64,000 nt of DNA from ZC4RG30 sp046347045 (GCA_046347045.1 JAXMGX010000014.1:74406-138405); one strand, 5' to 3'; numbered from the stretch's first letter, positions 33,151 to 42,683 are shown. Numbers and translations: made by a program. The notes: generated by a model from the sequence alone, not told the origin.

Positions 33151-34998
33151 TCAACCCTTCTTGGGCATGTACAGGTCGGTGAGCGTGCCTTCCAGCGCCT
33201 CGGCCGTCATGCCCACGGATTCGGACAGCGTGGGATGCGGATGGATGGTGAGGCCCACATCGGCGGTGTCCGCACCCATTTCGATGGCCAGGCCCACTTC
33301 GGCAATGAGTTCGCCTGCGTTGGGGCCGACGATGCCGCCGCCGATCACGCGGCTGGTGCGCGCATCGACGATGAGTTTGGTGAAGCCTTCATCGCGGCCC
33401 AGCGACAGCGAGCGGCCGCTGGCCGCCCAGGGGAAGGCCGCCTTGCGGATTTCCAGTCCCTCGTTCCTTGCCTGCCCTTCGGTAACACCCACCCAGGCCA
33501 CTTCCGGATCGGTGTAGGCCACCGACGGAATGACGCGGGCGTCGAAGAAGGCCTTGTGGCCGGCGGCCACTTCGGCGGCCACCTTGGCCTCGTGCGTGGC
33601 CTTGTGCGCCAGCATGGGCTGACCCACGATATCGCCGATGGCGAAGATGCCAGGCACGTCGGTGCGCATCTGCTTGTCCACGGGGATGAAGCCGCGCTCG
33701 TTGACGGTGACACCCGCAGCTGCGGCATTCAGCAGCTTGCCATTGGGCACGCGGCCCACGGCAACCAGCACGCGGTCATAAACGTCGGTGGATGTTTCGC
33801 CGGTCTTGGTCTCGAAGGTGACGCGGATGCCTTCGGGCAGCGCCTCCACCTTCGTGGACTTCGCGCCCAGCATGATCTTCTCGTAGCGCGCCTTCAGGCG
33901 CTTTTCGAGCGGCTTCACCAGATCCACATCGGCGCCGGGCATGAGCTGGTCGGCCAGCTCCACCACCGAGATCTTCGCGCCGAGGGCTTCGTACACGCAG
34001 GCCATCTCGAGGCCGATGATGCCGCCGCCGATCACCAGCATGCGCTTGGGCACACCGCCGAGCTCCAGCGCACCCGTGGAATCGATGATGCGCGGATCCT
34101 CGGGAATGAAGGGCAGCTTCACCGGCTCGGAGCCGGCAGCGATGATGCATTGTTCGAAGCCGATGAGCGTCTTCCTGCCATCGGCCGTCGTTACTTCGAT
34201 CACGCGGCTGCCGGCGAACCTGCCCGTGCCGCGCACGACTTCGACCTTGCGCTGCTTCGCAAGGCCGCCCAGTCCGCCGGTGAGCTTGCGGATCACCGAC
34301 ATCTTCCAGTCGCGCAGCTTGTCGAGGTCGATTGCGGGCGCGCCGAAGGTCACGCCATGGCCCGACATGGCTTTCGCCTCGTCGATGACCTTGGCCGCAT
34401 GCAGCAGCGCCTTCGACGGAATGCAGCCCACGTTCAGACACACGCCGCCCAGCGTTTCCCAGCGCTCGATGATCGCTACCTGCATGCCAAGGTCCGCGGC
34501 GCGGAATGCGGCGGTGTAGCCACCGGGGCCACCACCCAGTACGACGAGCGGCACGATTCGGTCGGGCTTCGGGCCCGGCGGCATCTTCGGCGCGGCCAGC
34601 GGCGCGGCGGCATGTGGAGCGGGCGCGGCAGGCGATGAACTGCCCGAGCCAGCCGGAACGGGTGATGCCTGTGCGGCGGCTGGCGCGCGGCCGCCCGCCG
34701 CGGCAGCGGCCGGCTTTGCAGCAGACCCGGCGCCCGGAGAACCAGCGGGAGCTGCGGCCGCGGCGCCGGCAACTTTCGCGATCACACTGCCCTTGCCCAC
34801 CTTGTCGCCGGCCTTCACCAGCACGGCAGTGATGGTGCCTGCGGCCGTGGACGGCACATCCATCGTCGCCTTTTCGGTTTCGAGCGTGATCAGCGGCGTG
34901 TCGATCTCGACTTTGTCGCCCGCCTTCACCAGCACATCGACCACGGCAACCTGATCGAAGTTGCCCAGATCCGGTACGGCTACGTCGAGGTCGCTCAA
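33151..34998 (-). CDS. lpdA: Dihydrolipoyl dehydrogenase (E3) with N-terminal lipoyl domain
   Basis: 615 residues. An N-terminal lipoyl domain (residues 1-80, with lipoyl-lysine in LETEKATMDVPS) and an Ala/Pro/Gly-rich linker (about 80-145) precede the flavoprotein. The FAD fold is VVLGGGPGGYTAAFRAADLG, the redox disulfide is GGVCLNVGCIPSKALL, and the C-terminal catalytic HAHPTLSE-type motif appears as IHPHPTLSESVGM. E3 reoxidises dihydrolipoamide for the pyruvate dehydrogenase complex. TTG at 34998 overlaps the aceF stop (TTGA) and no other start precedes the lipoyl domain. E3 subunits with a lipoyl domain are known from Neisseria and some beta/gammaproteobacteria. Confidence 0.96.
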   Translation of the reverse strand: MSDLDVAVPDLGNFDQVAVVDVLVKAGDKVEIDTPLITLETEKATMDVPSTAAGTITAVLVKAGDKVGKGSVIAKVAGAAAAAPAGSPGAGSAAKPAAAAAGGRAPAAAQASPVPAGSGSSSPAAPAPHAAAPLAAPKMPPGPKPDRIVPLVVLGGGPGGYTAAFRAADLGMQVAIIERWETLGGVCLNVGCIPSKALLHAAKVIDEAKAMSGHGVTFGAPAIDLDKLRDWKMSVIRKLTGGLGGLAKQRKVEVVRGTGRFAGSRVIEVTTADGRKTLIGFEQCIIAAGSEPVKLPFIPEDPRIIDSTGALELGGVPKRMLVIGGGIIGLEMACVYEALGAKISVVELADQLMPGADVDLVKPLEKRLKARYEKIMLGAKSTKVEALPEGIRVTFETKTGETSTDVYDRVLVAVGRVPNGKLLNAAAAGVTVNERGFIPVDKQMRTDVPGIFAIGDIVGQPMLAHKATHEAKVAAEVAAGHKAFFDARVIPSVAYTDPEVAWVGVTEGQARNEGLEIRKAAFPWAASGRSLSLGRDEGFTKLIVDARTSRVIGGGIVGPNAGELIAEVGLAIEMGADTADVGLTIHPHPTLSESVGMTAEALEGTLTDLYMPKKG

Positions 34999-36626
34999 AG
35001 GGCACCCGCCAGCAGCGCCACCGGATCGGCCAGCAGCTTCGACAGGTACACGGCGAAGCGCGCGCCCGCGGCGCCGTCGATCATGCGATGGTCATACGAC
35101 AGCGACAGCGGCAGCATCTGGCGCGGCGCGAAGGCCTTGCCATCCCACACCGGGCGCGTCTGCGTGCGCGACAGGCCGAGAATGGCCACCTCGGGCGCGT
35201 TGATGATGGGCGTGAACGCCGTGCCACCGATGCCGCCGAGGCTGGTGATGGTGAAGGTGCCACCCTGCATCTCGGTGCCCTTGAGCGTGCCCTTGCGCGC
35301 GCGATCCGACAGATCGCCCAGCGCGGCCGCGATGCCGAACAGGTCGAGTTTGTCCGCATCGCGGATCACCGGCACCAGCAGGCCATTGGGCGTGTCGGCC
35401 GCGAAGCCGATGTGGAAGTACTTCTTCAGGACCACGTTCTCGCCGGAGGCGTCGAATGAGGCGTTGAACGTCGGGAATTCCTTCAGCGCCAGCACGCAGG
35501 CGCGCACCACGAAGGCCAGCGGCGTCACCTTCACGCCGGCGGCGGCGGCCTTGTCCTTCAGCTTCGCGCGCTCGGCTTCGAGCGCGGTGATGTCGGCCTC
35601 GTCGAACTGCGTGACATGCGGCAGATTCACCCAGCTTGCGTGCAGGCGGCTGCCGGATATCTTCTGGATGCGGCCCAGCGGTTTGACTTCCACCGGACCG
35701 AACTTCGCGAAGTCGACCGCGGGCACCTGGGGCAACGCGGGGCCGGAGGGCGCCAGCGCACCGGACAGCGCCTGCTTCACCCAGGCCTTCACGTCGTCAT
35801 GGGTGATGCGGCCACGCTGACCGCTGCCCTTCACGCGACCGAGGTCCACACCCAGCTCGCGCGCCAGCTTGCGCACCGAGGGGCCGGCGTGCGCGGTGCT
35901 GAAACCGGACTCGTTCACCGGCGGCAGGCTGGCGGGACCGCGCGGCGCAGTCGCAACGGGCGCGGCCGGCGCCGCGGCGCGCGCAGGCGCTGCGCTGGCG
36001 GGTGCGGATGCGGCCGGCGGCGGTGCGGCCGCCGCAGGCGCGGCAGCGGCGACGCCCAGTACGGTCACCACGCGCGCGCCGGCGGATACCTTGCCGCCCT
36101 TCTGCACGTGAACCTTCTCCACCGTGCCGGCCACCGTCGAGGGCACGTCCATCGTGGCCTTCTCGGTTTCGAGCGTGACCAGCGGCGCGTCGAGTTCGAC
36201 GCGGTCGCCCGGCTTCACCAGCACGTCGATCACGCCCACTTCGGTGAAATTGCCCATGTCGGGCACGATCACGTCGATGCTGCGCGGCGTGGCGGCGGGC
36301 GCGGCCGCGGTGGCAGATCCGGCGGTCGCGGCGGGCGCAGGGGCAGCGGCTGCAGGCGCGGCCGCGGTGGGCGCGGCGGCAGCGCCTGCGCCCTCCAGCG
36401 TCACGACCAGCGCCCCCTCGGACACCTTGCCGCCCTTCTGCACATGCACGGTCTTCACCGTGCCCGCCGCGCTCGATGGCACATCCATCGTGGCCTTCTC
36501 GGTCTCGAGCGTGATCAGCGGTGTGTCGACGGCAACGGTGTCGCCGGGCTTCACCAGCACGTCGATCACCGACACTTCGGGGAAGTTGCCCAGGTCGGGC
36601 ACGCGCACTTCAATGGTCTGCGACAC
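34995..36626 (-). CDS. aceF: Dihydrolipoyllysine-residue acetyltransferase (pyruvate dehydrogenase E2)
   Basis: 543 residues with two lipoyl domains (about 1-80 and 115-195, each with LETEKATMDVPS), Ala/Pro-rich linkers, a peripheral subunit-binding domain (PSVRKLARELGVDLGRVKGSGQRGRI-type sequence near 245-280) and the catalytic acetyltransferase core ending in the SYDHRMIDGA active-site motif. It transfers acetyl from lipoate to CoA. The start is GTG at 36626, 11 bp after the aceE stop. The stretches encoding the lipoyl domains, here and in lpdA, are near-repeats at the DNA level. Confidence 0.97.
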   Translation of the reverse strand: MSQTIEVRVPDLGNFPEVSVIDVLVKPGDTVAVDTPLITLETEKATMDVPSSAAGTVKTVHVQKGGKVSEGALVVTLEGAGAAAAPTAAAPAAAAPAPAATAGSATAAAPAATPRSIDVIVPDMGNFTEVGVIDVLVKPGDRVELDAPLVTLETEKATMDVPSTVAGTVEKVHVQKGGKVSAGARVVTVLGVAAAAPAAAAPPPAASAPASAAPARAAAPAAPVATAPRGPASLPPVNESGFSTAHAGPSVRKLARELGVDLGRVKGSGQRGRITHDDVKAWVKQALSGALAPSGPALPQVPAVDFAKFGPVEVKPLGRIQKISGSRLHASWVNLPHVTQFDEADITALEAERAKLKDKAAAAGVKVTPLAFVVRACVLALKEFPTFNASFDASGENVVLKKYFHIGFAADTPNGLLVPVIRDADKLDLFGIAAALGDLSDRARKGTLKGTEMQGGTFTITSLGGIGGTAFTPIINAPEVAILGLSRTQTRPVWDGKAFAPRQMLPLSLSYDHRMIDGAAGARFAVYLSKLLADPVALLAGAL

Positions 36627-36637
36627 GCGTTTGCCCT

Positions 36638-39301
36638 TTAGCTGTTCAGCGGATTGGCCTTGGAGGAATCGATGCCGAGCTTCTTCACGGCGTCGACCAC
36701 CACGGCGCGTTCGATGGAGCCTTCATCGGCCAGCGCCTTCAGCGCGGCCAGCACCACGTAGCGGCGATCCACCTCGAAGTGGTGGCGCAGCGCGGCGCGG
36801 CCATCGCTGCGGCCGAAGCCGTCGGTGCCCAACGTGACGTAGCGGCCCGGAATCCACTGCCGGATCTGGTCGGGCACGATGCGCATGTTGTCGGTGGCGG
36901 CGACGATCGGCTGCGTGCGCGCACCGAACAGCTTCGCGACATACGGCTGCTGTGCGGGCCTGCCGGGATTCAGCAGGTTCTCGCGCTCGACGTTCAACGC
37001 CTCGCGGCGCAGCTCGCTGAAGCTGGTGACGGAGAACACATCGGCGGGAATCTTGTAGTCGTTCTCGAGAATCTCGGCCGCGGCCAGCACCTCGCGCAGG
37101 ATGGTGCCGGAACCCAGCAGCGTCGCGCGCAGCTTGCCGCGGATGCCTTCGCGAATCTGGTGCGCGCCCTTGAGGATGCCCTCTTCCGCGCCCGCCGGCA
37201 TGGGCGGCTGCACGTAGTTCTCGTTCATCACCGACAGGTAGTAGAAGATGTTCTGCTGTTCCACGTACATCTTCTTCATGCCGTCGTGGATGATCACGGC
37301 GAGCTCGTAGGCATACGCCGGATCGTAGGCGCGGCAGTTCGGCACGGTGGTGGCCACGAGCTGGCTGTGGCCGTCCTGGTGCTGCAGGCCTTCGCCGGCG
37401 AGCGTGGTGCGCCCCGACGTGCCACCCAGCAGGAAGCCGCGCGCCTGGATGTCGCCCGCGGCCCAGATGAAGTCGCCCACGCGCTGGAAGCCGAACATCG
37501 AGTAGTAGATGTAGAACGGCACCATCGACAGCCTGTGGTTGGCATAGGCGGTGCCTGCCGCGATCCATGAGCAGGTCGCGCCGGCCTCGTTGATGCCCTC
37601 TTCGAGCATCTGGCCTTTCTTGTCCTCTTTGTAGGACATGAGCTGCTCGGCGTCCTGCGGCGTGTACAGCTGGCCCACCGAGGAATAGATGCCGATCTGG
37701 CGGAACAGGCCTTCCATGCCGAAGGTGCGGGCTTCGTCCGGCACGATGGGCACGATCTGCTTGCCGATGGTCTTGTCCTTCAACAGCGCAGTGAGGATGC
37801 GCACGAAGGCCATGGTGGTGGAGATCTCGCGATCGCCGGTGCCGTCGAGCAGCGGCTTGAACAGCTCGAGCGAAGGCAGTTCCAGCGGCGGCGTATCGAT
37901 GATACGGCGCGGCAGATATCCGCCCAGCGACTCGCGGCGCGACTTGAGGTACTTGATTTCCTCGCTGTCTTCGGCCGGCTTCGTGAACGCGAAGTTGGCG
38001 ATGGTTTCATCGTCCAGCGAAATGCGCAGGTTCTGGCGGAAGCTCTGCAGCGATTCCGCATCCATCTTCTTCTGCTGGTGCGCCACCATCTGGCCCTCGG
38101 CCGCCTTGCCGAGGCCGAAACCCTTCACCGTGTGCGCGAGGATCACGGTGGGCTGGCCCTTGTGCGCCACCGCCGCGGCATAGGCCGCGTACACCTTGTG
38201 CGCATCGTGTCCGCCGCGGTTCAGGTTCCAGATTTCCTCGTCCGTCATGTTCGCGACCATGGCCGCGAGTTCCGGATCCTTGCCGAAGAAATGCTCGCGC
38301 GTGTACGCGCCGCCCTTGGCCTTGAAATTCTGGTAATCGCCGTCGACGCACTCTTCCATGCGCCGGCGCAGCGCGCCGTTGTGATCCTTGGCCAGCAGCG
38401 GATCCCAGCGGCGGCCCCACAGCACCTTGATGACATTCCAGCCGGCGCCGAGGAAGGCGGCTTCCAGTTCCTGGATGATCTTGCCGTTGCCGCGTACCGG
38501 GCCGTCGAGGCGCTGCAGATTGCAGTTGACCACGAAGATGAGATTGTCGAGGCCCTCGCGCACGGGCATCGTGAGCTGGCCCATCGACTCGGGCTCGTCC
38601 ATCTCGCCGTCGCCGCAGAAACACCACACCTTGCGGTCGGAAACCGGTGCGAGGCCGCGGTTCTCCATGTAGCGGATGAAGCGCGCCTGGTAGATGGCCA
38701 TCATGGGCCCGAGGCCCATCGACACGGTGGGGAACTGCCAGAAGTCGGGCATCAGCCAGGGATGCGGATAGGACGACAGGCCACCACCGCCCACCTCCTG
38801 GCGGAACTTCTTCAGTTTCTGTTCCGAGAGGCGGCCTTCGAGATAGGCGCGCGCATAGACGCCGGGCGAACTGTGGCCCTGCATGAATATGAGGTCGCCG
38901 GGGTGGGAATCGGAAGCCGCACGCCAGAAGTGGTTGAAGCCCACTTCATACAGTGTGGATGACGAGGCATAGCTCGCCAGGTGTCCGCCGTATTCGGAGG
39001 AAATCTTGTTGGCCTGCTGCACCATGGCCACGGCGTTCCAGCGCATGTACGCCTCGAGCCGCTTTTCCAGCGCGCGGTCGCCGGGGTAGCTCGGCTCCTG
39101 CGAGGTCGGGATGGTGTTGACGTAGGCCGTGTTCGGCTTGAAGGGCAGGTAGGCCCCGGACCTTCTCGCATGATCGATCAGCCGTTCGAGCAGGAAGTGG
39201 GCCCTGTCGCCACCGCCGGTGCGTATCACCGAATCGATGGACTCCAGCCACTCGCGGGTTTCTTCCGGATCCTGGTCCTGGATGTTCTTCAAATCGGCCA
39301 T
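36638..39301 (-). CDS. aceE: Pyruvate dehydrogenase E1 component (homodimeric)
   Basis: 887 residues, the same length as E. coli AceE. It decarboxylates pyruvate with thiamine diphosphate and acetylates the E2 lipoyl domain. Recognisable are the N-terminal E2-binding region (DPEETREWLESIDSVI), HSSPGVYARAYLEGRLSE, the ThDP/Mg motif GDGEMDEPES near 230, and RRIIDTPPLELPSLE. ATG at 39301 gives the standard short MADLKNIQDQDPEET start; an upstream in-frame ATG adds 14 residues without family support. It is the first gene of aceE-aceF-lpd-M61 and is divergent from the M17 peptidase gene. Confidence 0.98.
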   Translation of the reverse strand: MADLKNIQDQDPEETREWLESIDSVIRTGGGDRAHFLLERLIDHARRSGAYLPFKPNTAYVNTIPTSQEPSYPGDRALEKRLEAYMRWNAVAMVQQANKISSEYGGHLASYASSSTLYEVGFNHFWRAASDSHPGDLIFMQGHSSPGVYARAYLEGRLSEQKLKKFRQEVGGGGLSSYPHPWLMPDFWQFPTVSMGLGPMMAIYQARFIRYMENRGLAPVSDRKVWCFCGDGEMDEPESMGQLTMPVREGLDNLIFVVNCNLQRLDGPVRGNGKIIQELEAAFLGAGWNVIKVLWGRRWDPLLAKDHNGALRRRMEECVDGDYQNFKAKGGAYTREHFFGKDPELAAMVANMTDEEIWNLNRGGHDAHKVYAAYAAAVAHKGQPTVILAHTVKGFGLGKAAEGQMVAHQQKKMDAESLQSFRQNLRISLDDETIANFAFTKPAEDSEEIKYLKSRRESLGGYLPRRIIDTPPLELPSLELFKPLLDGTGDREISTTMAFVRILTALLKDKTIGKQIVPIVPDEARTFGMEGLFRQIGIYSSVGQLYTPQDAEQLMSYKEDKKGQMLEEGINEAGATCSWIAAGTAYANHRLSMVPFYIYYSMFGFQRVGDFIWAAGDIQARGFLLGGTSGRTTLAGEGLQHQDGHSQLVATTVPNCRAYDPAYAYELAVIIHDGMKKMYVEQQNIFYYLSVMNENYVQPPMPAGAEEGILKGAHQIREGIRGKLRATLLGSGTILREVLAAAEILENDYKIPADVFSVTSFSELRREALNVERENLLNPGRPAQQPYVAKLFGARTQPIVAATDNMRIVPDQIRQWIPGRYVTLGTDGFGRSDGRAALRHHFEVDRRYVVLAALKALADEGSIERAVVVDAVKKLGIDSSKANPLNS

Positions 39302-39392
39302 TTTTACCGCCTGCTCGGCACCCCTAAACGGGAAAAAAGTCAATAGTGGCGCTGTGCTACGATCGCACGCAATCGCCGCTTTGGCGCGCGCG

Positions 39393-39421
39393 ATGATCCG
39401 GTTTTAGCCCTGTTCGGTCAA
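39393..39421 (-). promoter_or_regulatory. Candidate sigma70 promoter of the pyruvate dehydrogenase operon
   Basis: On the minus strand TTGACC (39421 down to 39416) is followed after exactly 17 bp by GATCAT (39398 to 39393). The predicted start is near 39386, giving a leader of about 85 nt before aceE. A second TTGACT lies nearer the gene (39343-39338) but has no matching -10. Confidence 0.45.
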
Positions 39422-39432
39422 GCAAACACGCC

Positions 39433-40941
39433 GTGCCCAATCCTTCGCTGCTGCCCCGCGAGCGCCCGCCGCGCCTCACCCTGAAACCGGGGGTTCCGGC
39501 TACCGCCTCGCTGACACGCTACGACGCGGTGCTGCTGATGCTGCCGGCGGACGCAAAGCCGGCGCGATCGCTGCCACAGTCACGACGCTGGCAGCTACTG
39601 CATGCACGCGGCAGCCTTTCGCATGGCGACCTGCGCACGGTCACGCTCGACGACACCAAGCAGACGCTGGGGGTGATGGGCGCCTGCAGCGCCGATGCCG
39701 ATGCTTTCGAGGTGCTGCGCGTGGCCGGCAAGCTGGTGCAGCGCACGCTGGAAGGCCGACCCCGCCCGCGACGCATCGCGATCATCGTCCAGGGTACGGC
39801 CTCGCATCGGGCCGCGTGGCAGGAAGCCTTGTATGCCGCCATCGCAGCGCACAGCTTCCGGATGCCCAATGCCAAGACGAAACAGGAGCCCTCGCCGGCA
39901 CTGGCCGTGGATGCCTACGGTGAATCCCCGCTCGACGTGCGCCGCGCGCAGGCGGTGGCCGAGGCCACCAACCTGGCGCGCTACCTGACGGCGCTGCCGC
40001 CGAATGTGCTGGATGCCGGCGCCTACCAGCGTGTGCTGGCGCAACTGGCGCGGCGGCATGGACTCAAGCTGCGCTGGCATGGCGAAGCCCGGCTGCGCCG
40101 CCTGGGCGCCGGCGCCTTCCTGGCCGTCAGTCGCTCGAACCCGCGGCGCGATGCCGGCATCGCGCAGCTTACTTATGCACCGCGACGGTCGGCCGCGGGC
40201 AACGCGCGGCCCGACATCGCGCTGGTGGGCAAGGGCATCCTCTTCGACACCGGCGGCACCAACCTCAAGCCGCATCGCTCGATGCTGGACATGCACACCG
40301 ACATGGCGGGCAGCGCCGTGGCATTGGCCACGCTGGTCGCGCTGGCGAAGCTCAGGACGAATGTGCGCGCCGAGGCGTGGCTCGCCATCACCGAGAACAA
40401 CATCGGCCCGCAGTCCTACCGCCCGCAGGAAGTCGTGCGCGCAGTGAACGGCACCACCATCCAGGTGATCCACAGCGACGCCGAGGGTCGCATGGCGCTG
40501 GCCGACACGCTGGCGCTGGCCGCGCGGCGGCGGCCGAAGGCCATGCTCGATTTCGCCACGCTGACCGGCGCCTGCGTGTATGCGCTCACCGAGCGCATGA
40601 GCGGCCTGTTCGCCACCACGGCGGACCTGGCCACCCGCGCGCTGGCCGCAGGCACCGCCAGCGGCGAGCGGCTGTGGCAGTTCCCGCTGCCCGAGGACTA
40701 CGACGCCGACATCGAAAGCGCGCTGGCCGACGTGGCGCAGTGTGCCGTCGAGGGCAAGGGCGACCACATCCACGCCGCGCGCTTCCTGAAGCGCTTCGTG
40801 CCGGCGGATATCCCCTGGGCGCACGTGGATCTTTCCTCCGCGACACGCCGCGGCGGACTCGCACACGTGCCCACCGAGATCACCGGCTTCGGCGCGCGCT
40901 TCGCGTTGACCTTCGTGCTCGATCACCTGAAAGGCAAGTAG
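39433..40941 (+). CDS. M17-family (leucyl) aminopeptidase
   Basis: 502 residues from GTG 39433. The C-terminal half is the di-metal M17 catalytic domain: LVGKGILFDTGGTNLKPHRSM (Lys and Asp ligands), DMHTDMAGSAVAL (Asp), ENNIGPQSYRPQEVV and HSDAEGRMALADTLALA (Asp and Glu ligands plus the catalytic Arg). The usual signature N-T-D-A-E-G-R-L begins H-S here, so the Asn-Thr pair is altered while all metal ligands remain. The N-terminal domain is divergent and short. It is likely a cytosolic aminopeptidase of PepA type. The stop overlaps the pyrC GTG by one base (TAGTG). Confidence 0.92.
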   Translation: MPNPSLLPRERPPRLTLKPGVPATASLTRYDAVLLMLPADAKPARSLPQSRRWQLLHARGSLSHGDLRTVTLDDTKQTLGVMGACSADADAFEVLRVAGKLVQRTLEGRPRPRRIAIIVQGTASHRAAWQEALYAAIAAHSFRMPNAKTKQEPSPALAVDAYGESPLDVRRAQAVAEATNLARYLTALPPNVLDAGAYQRVLAQLARRHGLKLRWHGEARLRRLGAGAFLAVSRSNPRRDAGIAQLTYAPRRSAAGNARPDIALVGKGILFDTGGTNLKPHRSMLDMHTDMAGSAVALATLVALAKLRTNVRAEAWLAITENNIGPQSYRPQEVVRAVNGTTIQVIHSDAEGRMALADTLALAARRRPKAMLDFATLTGACVYALTERMSGLFATTADLATRALAAGTASGERLWQFPLPEDYDADIESALADVAQCAVEGKGDHIHAARFLKRFVPADIPWAHVDLSSATRRGGLAHVPTEITGFGARFALTFVLDHLKGK

Positions 40942-41984
40942 TGGACATACTGACGCTGCGGCAACCCGACGACTGGCACCTGCATCTGCGCGATGGCGAT
41001 GCGCTGCGCGCAGTGCTGCCGCACACGGCCGCGCAGTTCGCGCGCGCCATCGTGATGCCCAACCTCAAGCCGCCGGTGAGCACGACGGCGCTGGCGCGTG
41101 CCTATCGCGAGCGGATACTGGCGGCGCTGCCCGCGGGCAGTGACTTCACGCCGCTGCTGACGCTGTACCTCACGGACCGCACCGACCCGGGCGAAATCGC
41201 CACGGCAAAGAGCAGCGGCTTCGTGCACGGCTGCAAGCTGTACCCGGCGGGCGCCACCACGAATTCCGATTCGGGCGTCACCGACATCCGCCGCATCGAT
41301 GCGGTGCTCGAAGCGATGGCCGCCCAGGGCATGCCGCTGCTGGTGCATGGCGAAGTCACCGGCCACGACGTGGACGTGTTCGATCGCGAGGCGCGCTTCA
41401 TCGATGACGTGCTGCTGCCGCTGCGTGCCCGGCTGCCGAAGCTGCGCATCGTGTTCGAGCATGTGACCACGAAGGCCGCCGTGGACTTCGTGCGCGCGCA
41501 GCCCGACGGCGTGGCCGCGACGATCACGCCGCAGCACCTGGCGCTGAACCGCAATGCACTGTTCAACGGCGGCATCCGTCCGCACCTGTATTGTCTGCCG
41601 GTGCTGAAGCGCGAACGCGACCGGGTGGCGCTGCTCGACGCGGTGGTGGCGGGCGACCCCCGCTTCTTCCTCGGCACCGACAGCGCGCCGCATGCACGCC
41701 ATACCAAGGAGGCCGCCTGCGGCTGCGCCGGCATCTACTCGGCACACGCCGCACTGGAGCTGTATGCCGAGGTGTTCGATGAGGCCGGTGCCCTGCCCCG
41801 GCTCGAGGGCTTCGCCAGCGAGTTCGGTCCGCGCTTCTACGGCCTGCCGCTCAATGGCGCGCGCGTGAAGCTGCGGCGCGAGACCTGGACCGTGCCCGCG
41901 GATTACCCCTTCGGCACGGACCGGCTGGTGGGACTGCGCGCCGGGGAAACGCTGGGCTGGCGCTTCGCCGGCGCGGCGCACTAG
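40941..41984 (+). CDS. pyrC: Dihydroorotase (PyrC type)
   Basis: 347 residues (E. coli PyrC 348). It cyclises carbamoyl-aspartate to dihydroorotate in pyrimidine synthesis. DWHLHLRDG holds the first zinc histidines. The carboxylated Lys is in CKLYPAGATTNSDSGV, HGE and EHVTTKAAVDFV provide the other His ligands, and GTDSAPHARHTKE carries the catalytic Asp. GTG at 40941 gives the canonical short N-terminus and a one-base overlap with the M17 peptidase gene; the rnt gene follows 6 bp downstream, so these three form an operon. Confidence 0.97.
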   Translation: MDILTLRQPDDWHLHLRDGDALRAVLPHTAAQFARAIVMPNLKPPVSTTALARAYRERILAALPAGSDFTPLLTLYLTDRTDPGEIATAKSSGFVHGCKLYPAGATTNSDSGVTDIRRIDAVLEAMAAQGMPLLVHGEVTGHDVDVFDREARFIDDVLLPLRARLPKLRIVFEHVTTKAAVDFVRAQPDGVAATITPQHLALNRNALFNGGIRPHLYCLPVLKRERDRVALLDAVVAGDPRFFLGTDSAPHARHTKEAACGCAGIYSAHAALELYAEVFDEAGALPRLEGFASEFGPRFYGLPLNGARVKLRRETWTVPADYPFGTDRLVGLRAGETLGWRFAGAAH

Positions 41985-41990
41985 TCCCGC

Positions 41991-42677
41991 ATGGCCGCGA
42001 CTGAACTCGCGTCCCGGCGCTTCCGGGGCTTCCTGCCCGTGGTCATCGATGTGGAGACCGGCGGTTTCCATGCGCGCACCGATGCGCTGCTGGAGATCGC
42101 CGCGGTGATCATCGAGGTGGATGCCGCCGGCCGCGTGCGCCGTGGCGCGACACATGGCTTCCATGTGAAACCTTTCGAAGGCGCCCGGCTCGATCCAGCC
42201 TCGCTGGAGGTCAACGGCATCGACCCCTGGCATCCGCTGCGCCCCGCCATTGCCGAAGAGGACGCCTTGCAACGCCTGTTCCGCGAAATCCGCGTGGCCA
42301 TCCGTTCACATGGCTGCCGGCGCGCGATTCTCGTGGGTCACAACGCCGCCTTCGACCTGGCCTTCCTCAACGCCGCCGTGGAACGCACCGGCATCAAGCG
42401 CAATCCCTTCCACCCGTTCTCCTGCTTCGACACGGCTACGCTGGCCGGAGCCGCGCTGGGTCAAACCGTGCTCGCCCGCGCCGCGACACTGGCCGGCATC
42501 GACTTCGACACGCGCTCGGCACACTCGGCCAAGTACGATGCCGAGCGCACCGCCGACCTGTTCTGCCATGTGTGCAACGCCATGCACGAGAGCTTCGTGC
42601 GCGCCGAGGAAAAGGCGCGGGCACTGGGATGGAAGGATGGCGCGCCGGCGCCGCTGGATCTCGTCGAAGGCGACTAG
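41991..42677 (+). CDS. rnt: Ribonuclease T
   Basis: 228-residue DEDDh 3'-5' exonuclease that trims tRNA and other stable RNA ends. Exo I is VVIDVETGGFHARTDALLEIA (Asp, Glu), Exo II is ILVGHNAAFDLAFL (Asp) and Exo III is HSAKYDAERTADLF (His, Asp). The RNase T-specific FHPFSCFDTATLAGAALGQTVL segment follows Exo II. A start at ATG 41991 gives the usual N-terminus. It lies 6 bp after pyrC and ends 6 bp before the convergent trehalase gene, with no room for a separate terminator. Confidence 0.96.
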   Translation: MAATELASRRFRGFLPVVIDVETGGFHARTDALLEIAAVIIEVDAAGRVRRGATHGFHVKPFEGARLDPASLEVNGIDPWHPLRPAIAEEDALQRLFREIRVAIRSHGCRRAILVGHNAAFDLAFLNAAVERTGIKRNPFHPFSCFDTATLAGAALGQTVLARAATLAGIDFDTRSAHSAKYDAERTADLFCHVCNAMHESFVRAEEKARALGWKDGAPAPLDLVEGD

Positions 42678-42683
42678 GGCCGG

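Noticed and set aside
39338..39343. TTGACT on the minus strand as the aceE -35
   Set aside because: No acceptable -10 lies 15-19 bp downstream; the TTGACC-17-GATCAT pair farther upstream is better.
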